Shown: piece after piece, positions 33,328 to 39,741 of the stretch | Position numbering within the stretch: the stretch's first letter is position 1 | Layout: every line of letters starts with the position of its first letter | NCBI GenBank assembly: GCA_025359425.1 | Contig: JANYGC010000069.1 | Location: forward strand, 1 to 39,741 | Direction of reading: 5' to 3' | DNA length: 39,741 nucleotides | Source: Sphingomonadaceae bacterium | Lineage (GTDB): Bacteria; Pseudomonadota; Alphaproteobacteria; Sphingomonadales; Sphingomonadaceae | The notes under the pieces: model-generated | What the model was told of the DNA's origin: nothing | Database searches by the model: none | What the model saw: the letters and a program-made list of their open reading frames with translations, nothing else | Made by a program: the position numbers and the translations under genes

Positions 33328-34605
33328 CTAGTGCTGCGGATCGGGTACCGGGCGCGGCGCACCCGGTGGGGTCAGGCGGCGAAACAGGCGGCCGCGTTCA
33401 CTGTACAGAATCAGCCCCAGCGCGGCCAGCCCGCAGCCGAGCAAGGCCCACGACAGGGGCCGCGCGCTATTGTCATAAGCTTGCCCCACAATCACCCCCA
33501 GCGCCGATCCGCAGGCCATCCGCAGAAACGCCTGAAGCGACGATGCTGCGCCGGCAGTCCGGGCAAACGGCTGTAGCGCAATCGAGCTGAAATTGGCCCC
33601 GGTAAACCCGATCATCGCGCAATTGAGCGTCATCAGCGGGATGAATTGCCACAGCGTCTCGCGTTCCTGATGCGCGAACCAGACTTGCGCCGCGCTGATC
33701 GCGATGAACGCCAGCAGCGCGGCGTGGCTCACCCGGCGCGCGCCGTATTTTTCGACAATCTGCGTGTTGGTCAGGTTGGCGAGCGCGATTCCTGCGGCCA
33801 TGACTGCGAACAACAACGGAAACCACTCGCCTGCACCCATGTGTTCGCCGATCAGCTGCTGCGCCGAATTGAGATAGCCGAACAGCCCGCCGGTGAGCAA
33901 CGCCCCGCCCAGCACATAACCCATCGAGGCGCGGTTGCTGGCAGCCTGCCACATATTGGCGGCAATCGTCCGCGGCGCGATCGGCTGGCGATATTCAGGG
34001 TGCAGCGTCTCGGGCAGGCGCAAATAGGCCCAGCTTCCGACGATCACCACAAGTGCCGCCATGATCAGGAAAATCCACCGCCATCCGGCCACCAGCAGCA
34101 CCGCCTGGCCCAGGCTGGGGGCGAGCATCGGCACCGCCATGAACACCACCGAGATGGTCGACATCATTCGCGCCATGGCATCGCCGCTGAACCGGTCGCG
34201 GATGATCGCGCTGGGCAGAACCGCGAGGCCCGCGCTGAACAGTGCCTGGAACGCGCGCAGCACCAGCAGCATGGTAAAATCGTGGACTGCGGCGCAGGCC
34301 AGCGACAGCACGAAATAGCCTGCAAAACAGACGAACAGCACCGGGCGGCGGCCATAGCGATCGGCCAGCGCGCCGGGGAGCAGCGAGCCGAACCCGGCGG
34401 CGAACAGGAACACGCCGATCACCAGTTGGCGGCGGTTGGGATCGGCCACTTGCAGTTCCGCCGCAATCTGCCCGAGCGCGGGCAGCATCGCATCGATGCA
34501 CAGCGCCTGCAGCGCCATCATCATCGCCATCAGACCGATGAATTCCCGCGGTCCGGCGCCGAATTCGGCAGAATGGGGGGCAGGCAGGCGCATGCCCAGC
34601 CCCAT
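33328..34605 (-). CDS. MFS efflux transporter, Bcr/CflA type
   Basis: Predicted 425-residue inner-membrane antiporter with twelve helices. The family start EFIGLMAMMMALQALCIDAM includes the conserved D of drug/H+ antiporters (IDAMLPALGQIA). The loop motif PGALADRYGRRPVLFVC between helices 2 and 3, and VLRAFQALFSAGLAVLPSAI in helix 4, are MFS marks. Bcr/CflA proteins expel bicyclomycin, chloramphenicol or cysteine-type compounds; the substrate here is unknown. It starts 65 bases before the divergent dinB gene and is followed 12 bases later by glpD. Confidence 0.9.
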   Translation of the reverse strand: MGLGMRLPAPHSAEFGAGPREFIGLMAMMMALQALCIDAMLPALGQIAAELQVADPNRRQLVIGVFLFAAGFGSLLPGALADRYGRRPVLFVCFAGYFVLSLACAAVHDFTMLLVLRAFQALFSAGLAVLPSAIIRDRFSGDAMARMMSTISVVFMAVPMLAPSLGQAVLLVAGWRWIFLIMAALVVIVGSWAYLRLPETLHPEYRQPIAPRTIAANMWQAASNRASMGYVLGGALLTGGLFGYLNSAQQLIGEHMGAGEWFPLLFAVMAAGIALANLTNTQIVEKYGARRVSHAALLAFIAISAAQVWFAHQERETLWQFIPLMTLNCAMIGFTGANFSSIALQPFARTAGAASSLQAFLRMACGSALGVIVGQAYDNSARPLSWALLGCGLAALGLILYSERGRLFRRLTPPGAPRPVPDPQH

Positions 34606-34670
34606 GACGCGTCACCGGCCAAGAGGCCAGACCTTTTCGTATGCACCCGATTGGCGCTATCCTGACCGCG

Positions 34671-35801
34671 ATGAGCGAACCCGATAGCCCCGACGAACTG
34701 TGCACCGAGGAAGCCAGCGGACTGCGCAAGATCATCCATGTCGATATGGATGCGTTCTATGCCAGCGTCGAACAGCGCGACGATGCGGCGTTGCGCGGGC
34801 TGCCGATCGCGGTTGGCGGGGCGGGCCCACGCGGCGTGCTGACCACCTGCAGTTATGAAGCGCGCAAGTTCGGCTGCCGCTCGGCCATGCCCTCGGTCAC
34901 CGCGCGGCGGCTTTGCCCCGACCTGATCTTTCGCCCGCCGCGGTTCGCGGTTTACAGCGAAATCTCGCACCAGATCCGCGACATCTTTCTCGATTACACC
35001 CCGCATGTCGAACCCTTGAGCCTCGACGAGGCGTTCCTCGACGTGACCGAGGACTTGAAAGGGATCGGCTCGGCGGTGCGGATTGCCGAGCTGATCCGGG
35101 CGCGGATCAAGACCGAAACCGGGCTCACCGCCAGCGCCGGGGTATCGTACAACAAATTCCTCGCCAAGCTGGCGAGCGATCAGCACAAGCCCGATGGGCT
35201 GTGTGTGATCCGCCCCGGCGAGGGTGCGCAATTTGCCCAGAGCCTGCCGGTGCGGCGCTTCTTCGGGATCGGCCCGCGCGGCGCGGAGAAGATGGCCGGT
35301 TTGGGAATCGAAACCGGGGCGGACATCGCCCAGTGCGACATTGCTTTCCTGCGGCGGCATTTCGGCAGCCAGGCCGATTACCTCTACCGCGCCGCGCGGG
35401 GGATTGACCTGCGCCGGGTCAAAGCGGGCCGCGCGCGCAAGTCGGTCGGGACCGAGCGCACGCTCGACAAGGATATCTCCTCGGGCGCGGCGCTGCGCGA
35501 AGTCCTGGCGCGGATCATCGAGCTGACCTGGAGCCGGATCGAAAAGTCGGGGAGCCACGGCCGGACGATCACGCTTAAGCTCAAACACGGCGATTTCAGC
35601 CAGCTGACCCGCGCGCGCTCATTGCCCCGCCCCGTCGCGACCAAGGCCGAATTCACCGCGCTCGGCCATGCCCTGCTCGACGAAGTCCTGCCGTTGGCGC
35701 AGCCGGTGCGGCTGGTCGGACTGACCTTGTCGGCGCTTGATGACAAGCCCGACGAGGGAGTGACCCAGACCGGAGCAAGCCAGGGCTCGCTGCCGTTCTA
35801 G
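34671..35801 (+). CDS. dinB: DNA polymerase IV (Y-family) DinB
   Basis: Predicted 376-residue translesion polymerase. The catalytic core is complete: IIHVDMDAFYASVEQRDD (first catalytic aspartates) and LSLDEAFLDVTED (the D-E pair). The little finger begins with the RKSVGTERTLDKDISSGAAL segment. The C-terminus QGSLPF looks like a beta-clamp binding peptide (QxxLPF). I chose ATG 34671 (MSEPDSPDE); an in-frame ATG at 34641 is also possible. Neither has a strong ribosome binding site. I saw no clear LexA box in the short upstream gap, but alphaproteobacterial LexA sites (GTTC-N7-GTTC) could be missed by eye. Confidence 0.95.
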   Translation: MSEPDSPDELCTEEASGLRKIIHVDMDAFYASVEQRDDAALRGLPIAVGGAGPRGVLTTCSYEARKFGCRSAMPSVTARRLCPDLIFRPPRFAVYSEISHQIRDIFLDYTPHVEPLSLDEAFLDVTEDLKGIGSAVRIAELIRARIKTETGLTASAGVSYNKFLAKLASDQHKPDGLCVIRPGEGAQFAQSLPVRRFFGIGPRGAEKMAGLGIETGADIAQCDIAFLRRHFGSQADYLYRAARGIDLRRVKAGRARKSVGTERTLDKDISSGAALREVLARIIELTWSRIEKSGSHGRTITLKLKHGDFSQLTRARSLPRPVATKAEFTALGHALLDEVLPLAQPVRLVGLTLSALDDKPDEGVTQTGASQGSLPF

Positions 35802-36064
35802 GGGCGTTGCTGTCGCTTTTTTGCAAGAAATCGCGCTGGCAGTCAGGATGGATCGGTCAAGGTCGGGTCGGGCAGGCAGATTGGCGCGCGCTTGTCCCGG
35901 CACAGTCCAGATCTGCCGGTCCGTCCGTTCAGTTTCTGGCAAGCCGAAAGAGCCCAGCAGGTCCGCCAAATCGGCGGTTTGCTGTCCAGTTGCGGCCCGC
36001 GAATGACGTGTACTTTACGCAGCCTGGGTCCACGCCTGCGCCGCTTCAACAGGGAACGATCATC

Positions 36065-36475
36065 ATGAAGCTCAAATTTGCAGCCGCAACCGCAGCCCTC
36101 GTCGCCCTCTCGCTGCCGGCCATGTCGAGCGCGGAAGACAAGCTGAAATACGAGGACTTGGTCCACTGTGCCGCGACCAATCAGGTCATCGCCGGGGTGT
36201 TCAGCCTCGATGACGGCGCGACCAAGAACAAGACCCAGATCGAGACCTACAACAGCCAGGCCACCGCGCTGCAAGTGATTGCTGCGGTCGGCTCGAGCAA
36301 GGACGCCAAAATGGTGCTCGACGATACCTCGAAGGAAGTCGACGTGATCATCGCCGTGCTGGGCAATGCGGACAAGAGCAAGAGCAAGGCCTTCATCGAA
36401 ACCGAAGTCCCCAAGTGCAATACGCTTGGCCAGGCTGCGGTCGAAGTGGTCAACGACGCCAAAGCCAGCAAATAA
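36065..36475 (+). CDS. small exported protein of unknown function
   Basis: Predicted 136-residue protein with a classical signal peptide: MKLKFAAATAALVALSLPA followed by a likely signal peptidase cut after MSSA. The mature ~110 residues are mostly helical and charged, with two cysteines (VHCAATN and VPKCNTL) that could form one disulfide. I do not recognise a family. AGGGA before ATG 36065 is a good ribosome binding site. A GC-rich hairpin follows the stop. It is monocistronic, preceded by a 263-base gap in which I see only a small CCGCC/GGCGG hairpin at 35963-35977. Confidence 0.85.
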   Translation: MKLKFAAATAALVALSLPAMSSAEDKLKYEDLVHCAATNQVIAGVFSLDDGATKNKTQIETYNSQATALQVIAAVGSSKDAKMVLDDTSKEVDVIIAVLGNADKSKSKAFIETEVPKCNTLGQAAVEVVNDAKASK

Positions 36476-36501
36476 CCCGGCGGCCAGTTGTGCAACACCC
36501 G

Positions 36502-36535
36502 GAACGGCCCGGGGCAGCGACGCCCCGGGCCGTTC
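36502..36535. terminator. strong hairpin after the small exported protein gene
   Basis: Two 14-base arms (36502-36515 and 36522-36535) pair perfectly around AGCGAC. It is followed by only a TTC on the plus strand, so it is a weak classical terminator but a very stable hairpin. It lies between two convergent genes and may serve both. Confidence 0.65.
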
Positions 36536-36552
36536 TGCGTCGCCGTTCTGCG

Positions 36553-36969
36553 TCAATCCGCCGCCAGTTCGAGCCATCCCGCGAGATGCCGGGCGAGCTG
36601 CGGTGAGAGGTTGTCGGGCCAGTCGCCGGGCGCAAAGAACCGCGCCTCGATCACCTCGCGCCCGTCGCAGCGCAGCGCGCCCTGGCCCGTCCCGGCGTAG
36701 AGGTGGACGCGGTTGACCGTGCCGTAGAGCGGTTCCTCGAGCACCGCGAGGCAGCGCGGATCGGTCAACGTCAGCGCGGTCTCTTCGGCGAGTTCGCGGC
36801 ACGCGGCAGCCAGCGGCACCTCACCCCGTGCGATCCCGCCGCCGGGCAGCAGCCAGTTACCGCTGCCGTAGGAATGGCGGATCAGCAGCACGCGGCCCTG
36901 GCGGTCGAAGGCGAGCACCCGGCACCCTTCGAGCCGCACCCGGGCGATCCGCCACCAGCGTCGCCGCAC
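36553..36969 (-). CDS. NUDIX hydrolase
   Basis: Predicted 138-residue hydrolase of nucleoside-diphosphate-linked compounds. The Nudix box reads GGGIARGEVPLAAACRELAEE, with all catalytic glutamates present; the glycine normally after REUxEE is alanine. The first strand, GCRVLAFDRQGRVLLIRHSYG, and WLLPGG precede it. GTG 36969 is the only usable start; the frame upstream (LHRLALRAAHG) looks coding but has no start codon before a stop at 37027, so a few more N-terminal residues may be real with an unusual start. It is 43 bases downstream of pgl on the same strand. The substrate is unknown. Confidence 0.88.
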   Translation of the reverse strand: MRRRWWRIARVRLEGCRVLAFDRQGRVLLIRHSYGSGNWLLPGGGIARGEVPLAAACRELAEETALTLTDPRCLAVLEEPLYGTVNRVHLYAGTGQGALRCDGREVIEARFFAPGDWPDNLSPQLARHLAGWLELAAD

Positions 36970-37012
36970 GCCATGCGCCGCGCGGAGCGCGAGCCGGTGG
37001 AGCGGCGCGGGA

Positions 37013-37633
37013 TCAGGTGAAGCATGTTACCGGCTGATGCGCTGCACCGAGCAGCCGCGCCACCGGCAAGTCGTTCTCCCCGCGCCGCGCCGCCGCGAAC
37101 AGCGCGGCTTTGTCCGCCCCGCGAAGCACGAACAGCAGGTGCTCGCTATCGAGCAGCGCCGGGATGGTCAGGCTGATCCGGTCGAACGGGGCTTCGGGCG
37201 GGAGCGGATCGGGAGTCAGGCGGCGCACCGGCTGCGGATCGTCCACTTGCGGGTCGGTATTGGGAAACAGCGAGGCAATATGACCGTCGCCGCCCATGCC
37301 GAGCCAGGTCAGCGCGAAATGCGGCGGGCGTGCAGCTTCGCCCAGTGCGACCACCGCAGCCCCGAGCGGTGCGAGCGCGGCGCGGATCTTGCCGACATTG
37401 CTGGCCGGGCGATCCTCGGGAACGATCCGGTCATCGCCCGGCCAGACCGTGATCCGCGCCCAGTCGAGCGCGCTACCGTGCAGTTCGGCGAGGATCGGGA
37501 ACGGGGTCGATCCGCCGGGGATGGTGATCGCGATCGGGCCTTCGGTAGCTGCCAGCGCGCGCGACAGGTGCGCCTCTAGCCATTCAGCTATGTCACTGTC
37601 GCTGGCCCCGGAGCGGATCGTAATGTGCGTCAT
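37013..37633 (-). CDS. pgl: 6-phosphogluconolactonase Pgl
   Basis: Predicted 206-residue cytoplasmic enzyme hydrolysing 6-phosphogluconolactone in the pentose phosphate/Entner-Doudoroff pathway. AITIPGGSTPFPILAEL is the phosphate-binding loop, WPGDDRIVPEDRPASNVG follows, and TWLGMGGDGHIASLFPNTD is the diagnostic motif. LTIPALLDSEHLLFVLRG is the final core. It is slightly short compared with E. coli-type DevB proteins but typical for sphingomonads. No zwf or edd gene is in the window. NUDIX follows downstream. Confidence 0.93.
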   Translation of the reverse strand: MTHITIRSGASDSDIAEWLEAHLSRALAATEGPIAITIPGGSTPFPILAELHGSALDWARITVWPGDDRIVPEDRPASNVGKIRAALAPLGAAVVALGEAARPPHFALTWLGMGGDGHIASLFPNTDPQVDDPQPVRRLTPDPLPPEAPFDRISLTIPALLDSEHLLFVLRGADKAALFAAARRGENDLPVARLLGAAHQPVTCFT

Positions 37634-37672
37634 CCATGGGCCAATAGCACCCCCACTAGCTGCGCGAAACGG

Positions 37673-38131
37673 TCAGCCCAACAGCGAGGTCAGAAACCAC
37701 ACGCGTTGCTCGGCCTGATCGGTCCAGTCGTCCGCCGCGCCTTCGGTGGCATTGTCGCCGGCCGCTCCGGCCAGCGCCTTGGCTTCGCGCACAGCAGCGA
37801 TCAAGCTGCGGTTGTCCTCAGCCAATTCCGCAATCATCACCTCGGCAGAGAGCGCGGCGCTGTCCTGATCGGCGATCCGACTGCGGCCGGCAATCGCCCC
37901 GATCGAGGTCAGCGTGGAGCCGCCGTTCTTGCGCACGCGTTCGGCGATCAGGTCGGTCAGCGCAAACAGTTCGGTCGCCTGCGCGTCGAACAGCAGGTGC
38001 AAATCATGAAAGCGCGGCCCGGCCACGTGCCAGTGGAAGCTCTTGGTCTTGAGGTAGAGCGCAAAATAGTCCGCGAGCAGGCGGTTGAGGCTATCGATCA
38101 GCGCCTTGCTGGCATTGTCGGTCTTGGTCAT
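37673..38131 (-). CDS. dps: Dps-type ferritin-like DNA protection protein
   Basis: Predicted 152-residue subunit of the 12-mer that oxidises and stores iron with peroxide and protects DNA. The dinuclear ferroxidase ligands are in place: H33 (KSFHWHV), H45 and D49 (FHDLHLLFD), and D60 and E64 (TDLIAERV). A short lysine-bearing N-terminus (MTKTDNASKA) could contact DNA. Length is standard. It stands alone, with pgl about 40 bases downstream on the same strand, so readthrough is possible. I could not identify an OxyR or Fur site in the 86-base upstream gap. Confidence 0.94.
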   Translation of the reverse strand: MTKTDNASKALIDSLNRLLADYFALYLKTKSFHWHVAGPRFHDLHLLFDAQATELFALTDLIAERVRKNGGSTLTSIGAIAGRSRIADQDSAALSAEVMIAELAEDNRSLIAAVREAKALAGAAGDNATEGAADDWTDQAEQRVWFLTSLLG

Positions 38132-38217
38132 CGGGAAGCTCCTCGTGCTTCCCGCCTATGACCACCCGACAAATCGCTCAAGCAACGATTAGTCGCAACT
38201 ATGATCGCCTAAACCGA

Positions 38218-38769
38218 TTAGATGACCACAAAGACTGCGATGGCCGCGAGCAATACACCCAAGGCACGGCGCACGGCAGTAAGCGGCAGTGCCGCCAGCC
38301 GCTCACCACCGCTCCACCCAAGCACCGCAGTGACCGCACATCCAATCATCCCGCCCAGCACCGCGAATTGCGGCACCGCGCTGCTCGCCGCGAGCGCGAA
38401 GACCAGCAGCCGCGCCGCGTCGGTCACTTGCTGCGCGAGCAGCACCACGGCCAGCGCGCCGAGCGAGGCTGTCGGCTCGGCCGGACGGCACCCGGGGCGC
38501 AAGACCAGCAGCTCGAGCGCGGCGAGCCCCAGCGCCAGCGCCACCAGCAGCACACGCGCAGGCGGCACCAGCTGCGGCGCGGCAAGGCTCCCGGCCCACC
38601 CCGCCAGCCCTGCACTGAACAGCGCGACGCCGATTGCGGTGACCAGCAGCCCAACCCCCGGCCCTGACTTTGCCCCGGGCCGCGCCGCCATCCACGCCAC
38701 CAGCATCTGATCGCGCGAACCCACCCCAGCGGCCAGCGCAGCGAGCAAGGTGAGGAGGAATGATGCCAT
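38218..38769 (-). CDS. small integral membrane protein, possibly degenerate TMEM165/GDT1-like
   Basis: Predicted 183-residue protein with about six hydrophobic segments. The first segment is followed by AAGVGSRDQMLVAWMA and a later one by LAQQVTDAARLLVFAL. These sit where TMEM165/GDT1 (UPF0016) proteins carry two ExGD(K/R)(T/S) motifs, but the acidic E and the GD are not conserved, so function as a cation exchanger is doubtful. Family assignment is a weak inference. ATG 38769 (MASFLLTLLAALAAG) is preferred to the frame start at 38805. It is the last chromosomal gene before the island boundary. Confidence 0.75.
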   Translation of the reverse strand: MASFLLTLLAALAAGVGSRDQMLVAWMAARPGAKSGPGVGLLVTAIGVALFSAGLAGWAGSLAAPQLVPPARVLLVALALGLAALELLVLRPGCRPAEPTASLGALAVVLLAQQVTDAARLLVFALAASSAVPQFAVLGGMIGCAVTAVLGWSGGERLAALPLTAVRRALGVLLAAIAVFVVI

Positions 38770-38839
38770 GGCGGCGTGGTGGACGGGGAAGCGCTGCGCG
38801 GTCAAGCGAGAGCTTCGATTCGTGATTCCGCTGAAAAAC

Positions 38840-38884
38840 TGGAGCGGGCGAAGGGATTCGAACCCTCGACCCCAACCTTGGCAA
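38840..38884 (-). other. attachment site: 3' fragment of tRNA-Gly(GCC)
   Basis: Read on the minus strand, these 45 bases start with the anticodon loop TTGCCAA, then the 3' half of the anticodon stem GGTTG, the variable region, T-arm (GAGGGTTCGAATCCC), acceptor 3' strand CGCCCGC, T and CCA. The sequence above 38884 cannot supply the 5' acceptor GCGGGCG or the stem half CAACC, so the 5' half of the tRNA is absent. This is the usual scar left by a tyrosine-recombinase island that inserted in the 3' half of a tRNA gene. The recombinase gene begins 200 bases to the right. Confidence 0.85.
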
Positions 38885-39085
38885 AATGCCCAGGTAGTAA
38901 CACCGGCTCTACGCCACCCCTCACCAACATGGCCTAATACACTGTTTTAACGTCTATAATATCATCGCAACACACGCCGAACTTAGCCCATTCTACGCCA
39001 TCGTTTGTTCTCGTACGCTTACATTGTGCGTACATTGCCAAGGACTCCGGCTTGTGTAAGCAGAATGCCGGAAAGGAAGACCGGC

Positions 39086-39741
39086 ATGGGCAAGCTCACT
39101 AAGCGCGCTGTCGATAGTATGGCGATCCCCGGCACGGGGCAATCATTCCTGTGGGATGACGAGCTTCGTGGCTTCGGGGTCCGTGCCATCCCATCAGGCC
39201 TGAAGGCCTTCGTTCTCCAATATCGGAACGTCGAAGGCCGCAGCCGCCGGATCGTCCTTGGCCGCTTCGGCATCCTGACAGTCGAGCAGGCACGTTCGCA
39301 AGCACGGATCAGATTGGGTGAAGTGGCTGGCGGTAGTGACCCAGCCGAAGTGCGCGCCCAATCCCGTGCCGCGATCACAATCCGCGAAGTCTGCAACTGG
39401 TACCTGGAGAACGCCGAGGCAGGCATCATTCTCGGTCGCAAGCATCGACCGATCAAGGCATCGACGCTGGCCATGGACCGGAGCCGGATCGAAACACACA
39501 TCAAGCCGCTGCTTGGCAACCGACAGGTTCGAGCACTGCGCGTGTCCGACATCGAGAAGATGCAGATGGACATTGTAGCAGGCAAGACTGCCAAGGCCCG
39601 CGACGGCAGCAAGCGAGGCGGGAGGGCATCTGGCGGCCCTGGCGTGGCTGGTCGAGCGGTTTCCACGCTGCACAGCCTTCTGGCCCATGCGATGCGTTAC
39701 GATCTGGTCGAGAACAATCCGGCCGCAGGCGTGCGTAAGAT
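39086..39741 (+). CDS. tyrosine recombinase / integrase, 3' end cut by window edge
   Basis: The first 218 residues of an island integrase are visible, open to the end of the window. The N-terminus MGKLTKRAVDSMAIPG followed by FLWDDELRGFGVRAIPSG and YRNVEGRSRRIVLGRFG is the arm-binding domain (DUF4102 type). Next is the core-binding SAM-like domain, with TIREVCNWYLENAE and STLAMDRSRIETHIKPLLG. VSTLHSLLAHAMRYDLVENN leads into the catalytic domain, whose R-H-R-Y residues lie beyond the window. ATG 39086 follows AAAGGA at 39072-39077. The 200-base leader from 38885 is lower in GC and holds a TATAAT at 38955-38960, but I see no matching -35. The gene reads away from the tRNA-Gly fragment, into the element it presumably mobilises. 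Confidence 0.93.
   Translation, partial: MGKLTKRAVDSMAIPGTGQSFLWDDELRGFGVRAIPSGLKAFVLQYRNVEGRSRRIVLGRFGILTVEQARSQARIRLGEVAGGSDPAEVRAQSRAAITIREVCNWYLENAEAGIILGRKHRPIKASTLAMDRSRIETHIKPLLGNRQVRALRVSDIEKMQMDIVAGKTAKARDGSKRGGRASGGPGVAGRAVSTLHSLLAHAMRYDLVENNPAAGVRK

Noticed and set aside
38840..38930. A functional tRNA-Gly gene.
   Set aside because: Only the 3' half is present. No 5' acceptor strand, D-arm or 5' anticodon stem half can be matched.

Overview
The window is high-GC alphaproteobacterial chromosome, most likely order Sphingomonadales (Sphingomonas/Novosphingobium/Erythrobacter type). Pointers are the PHA synthase plus lysine/alanine-rich phasin, the clpS, lptFG and ppx-rlmE arrangements, and three long intergenic inverted repeats of a style I associate with sphingomonads. 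The order is an inference from remembered family and gene-order patterns, not from a search. Most of the window is housekeeping DNA in short, mixed-strand operons.

Layout. 0-2.4 kb: tRNA-Thr(CGT), a large SLOG-like membrane protein gene and tRNA-Cys(GCA). 2.4-6.1 kb: an RNB ribonuclease, intact mobA, the wreck of a formate dehydrogenase locus (fdsA fragments in shifting frames, then an fdsD-like tail), and a low-GC DUF2971 gene beside the wreck. 6.1-9.0 kb: a crotonase, an overlapping winged-helix regulator and an AlaC-type aminotransferase, all on the minus strand. 9.2-12.7 kb: phaC, a phasin with paired operator-like palindromes at its promoter, a terminator and clpS. 12.7-19.5 kb: VIT-type iron/manganese transporter, lptF-lptG, a fatty acid desaturase, a GNAT-like protein and an SDF-family symporter. 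19.5-25.1 kb: glmM, DUF1272, thiD, a LOG-family protein, tRNA-Gln(CTG), ppx and rlmE. 25.1-28.0 kb: an Nramp-related transporter with altered metal-site motifs and a structured leader, convergent with a membrane-anchored diheme cytochrome c. 28.1-31.7 kb: an acyl-CoA carboxylase alpha/beta pair whose alpha gene has an internal low-GC block. 31.7-38.8 kb: glpD, a Bcr/CflA-type transporter, dinB, a small exported protein, a NUDIX hydrolase, pgl, dps and a small membrane protein.

The right edge is the start of an integrated element. At 38840-38884 lies the 3' part of a tRNA-Gly(GCC) gene without its 5' half, followed by a tyrosine recombinase gene from 39086 that runs off the window. The element therefore extends to the right, and an intact tRNA-Gly is expected at its far end.

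The most interesting points are the island boundary, the SLOG-like membrane protein (a possible stand-alone nucleotide sensor/effector), the decayed formate dehydrogenase scar beside a foreign-looking gene, the phasin gene with a well-placed internal start, the mosaic carboxylase gene, and the leader of the Nramp-related gene with mutually exclusive pairings. I found no CRISPR array, insertion sequence, rRNA or complete multi-gene defence system.
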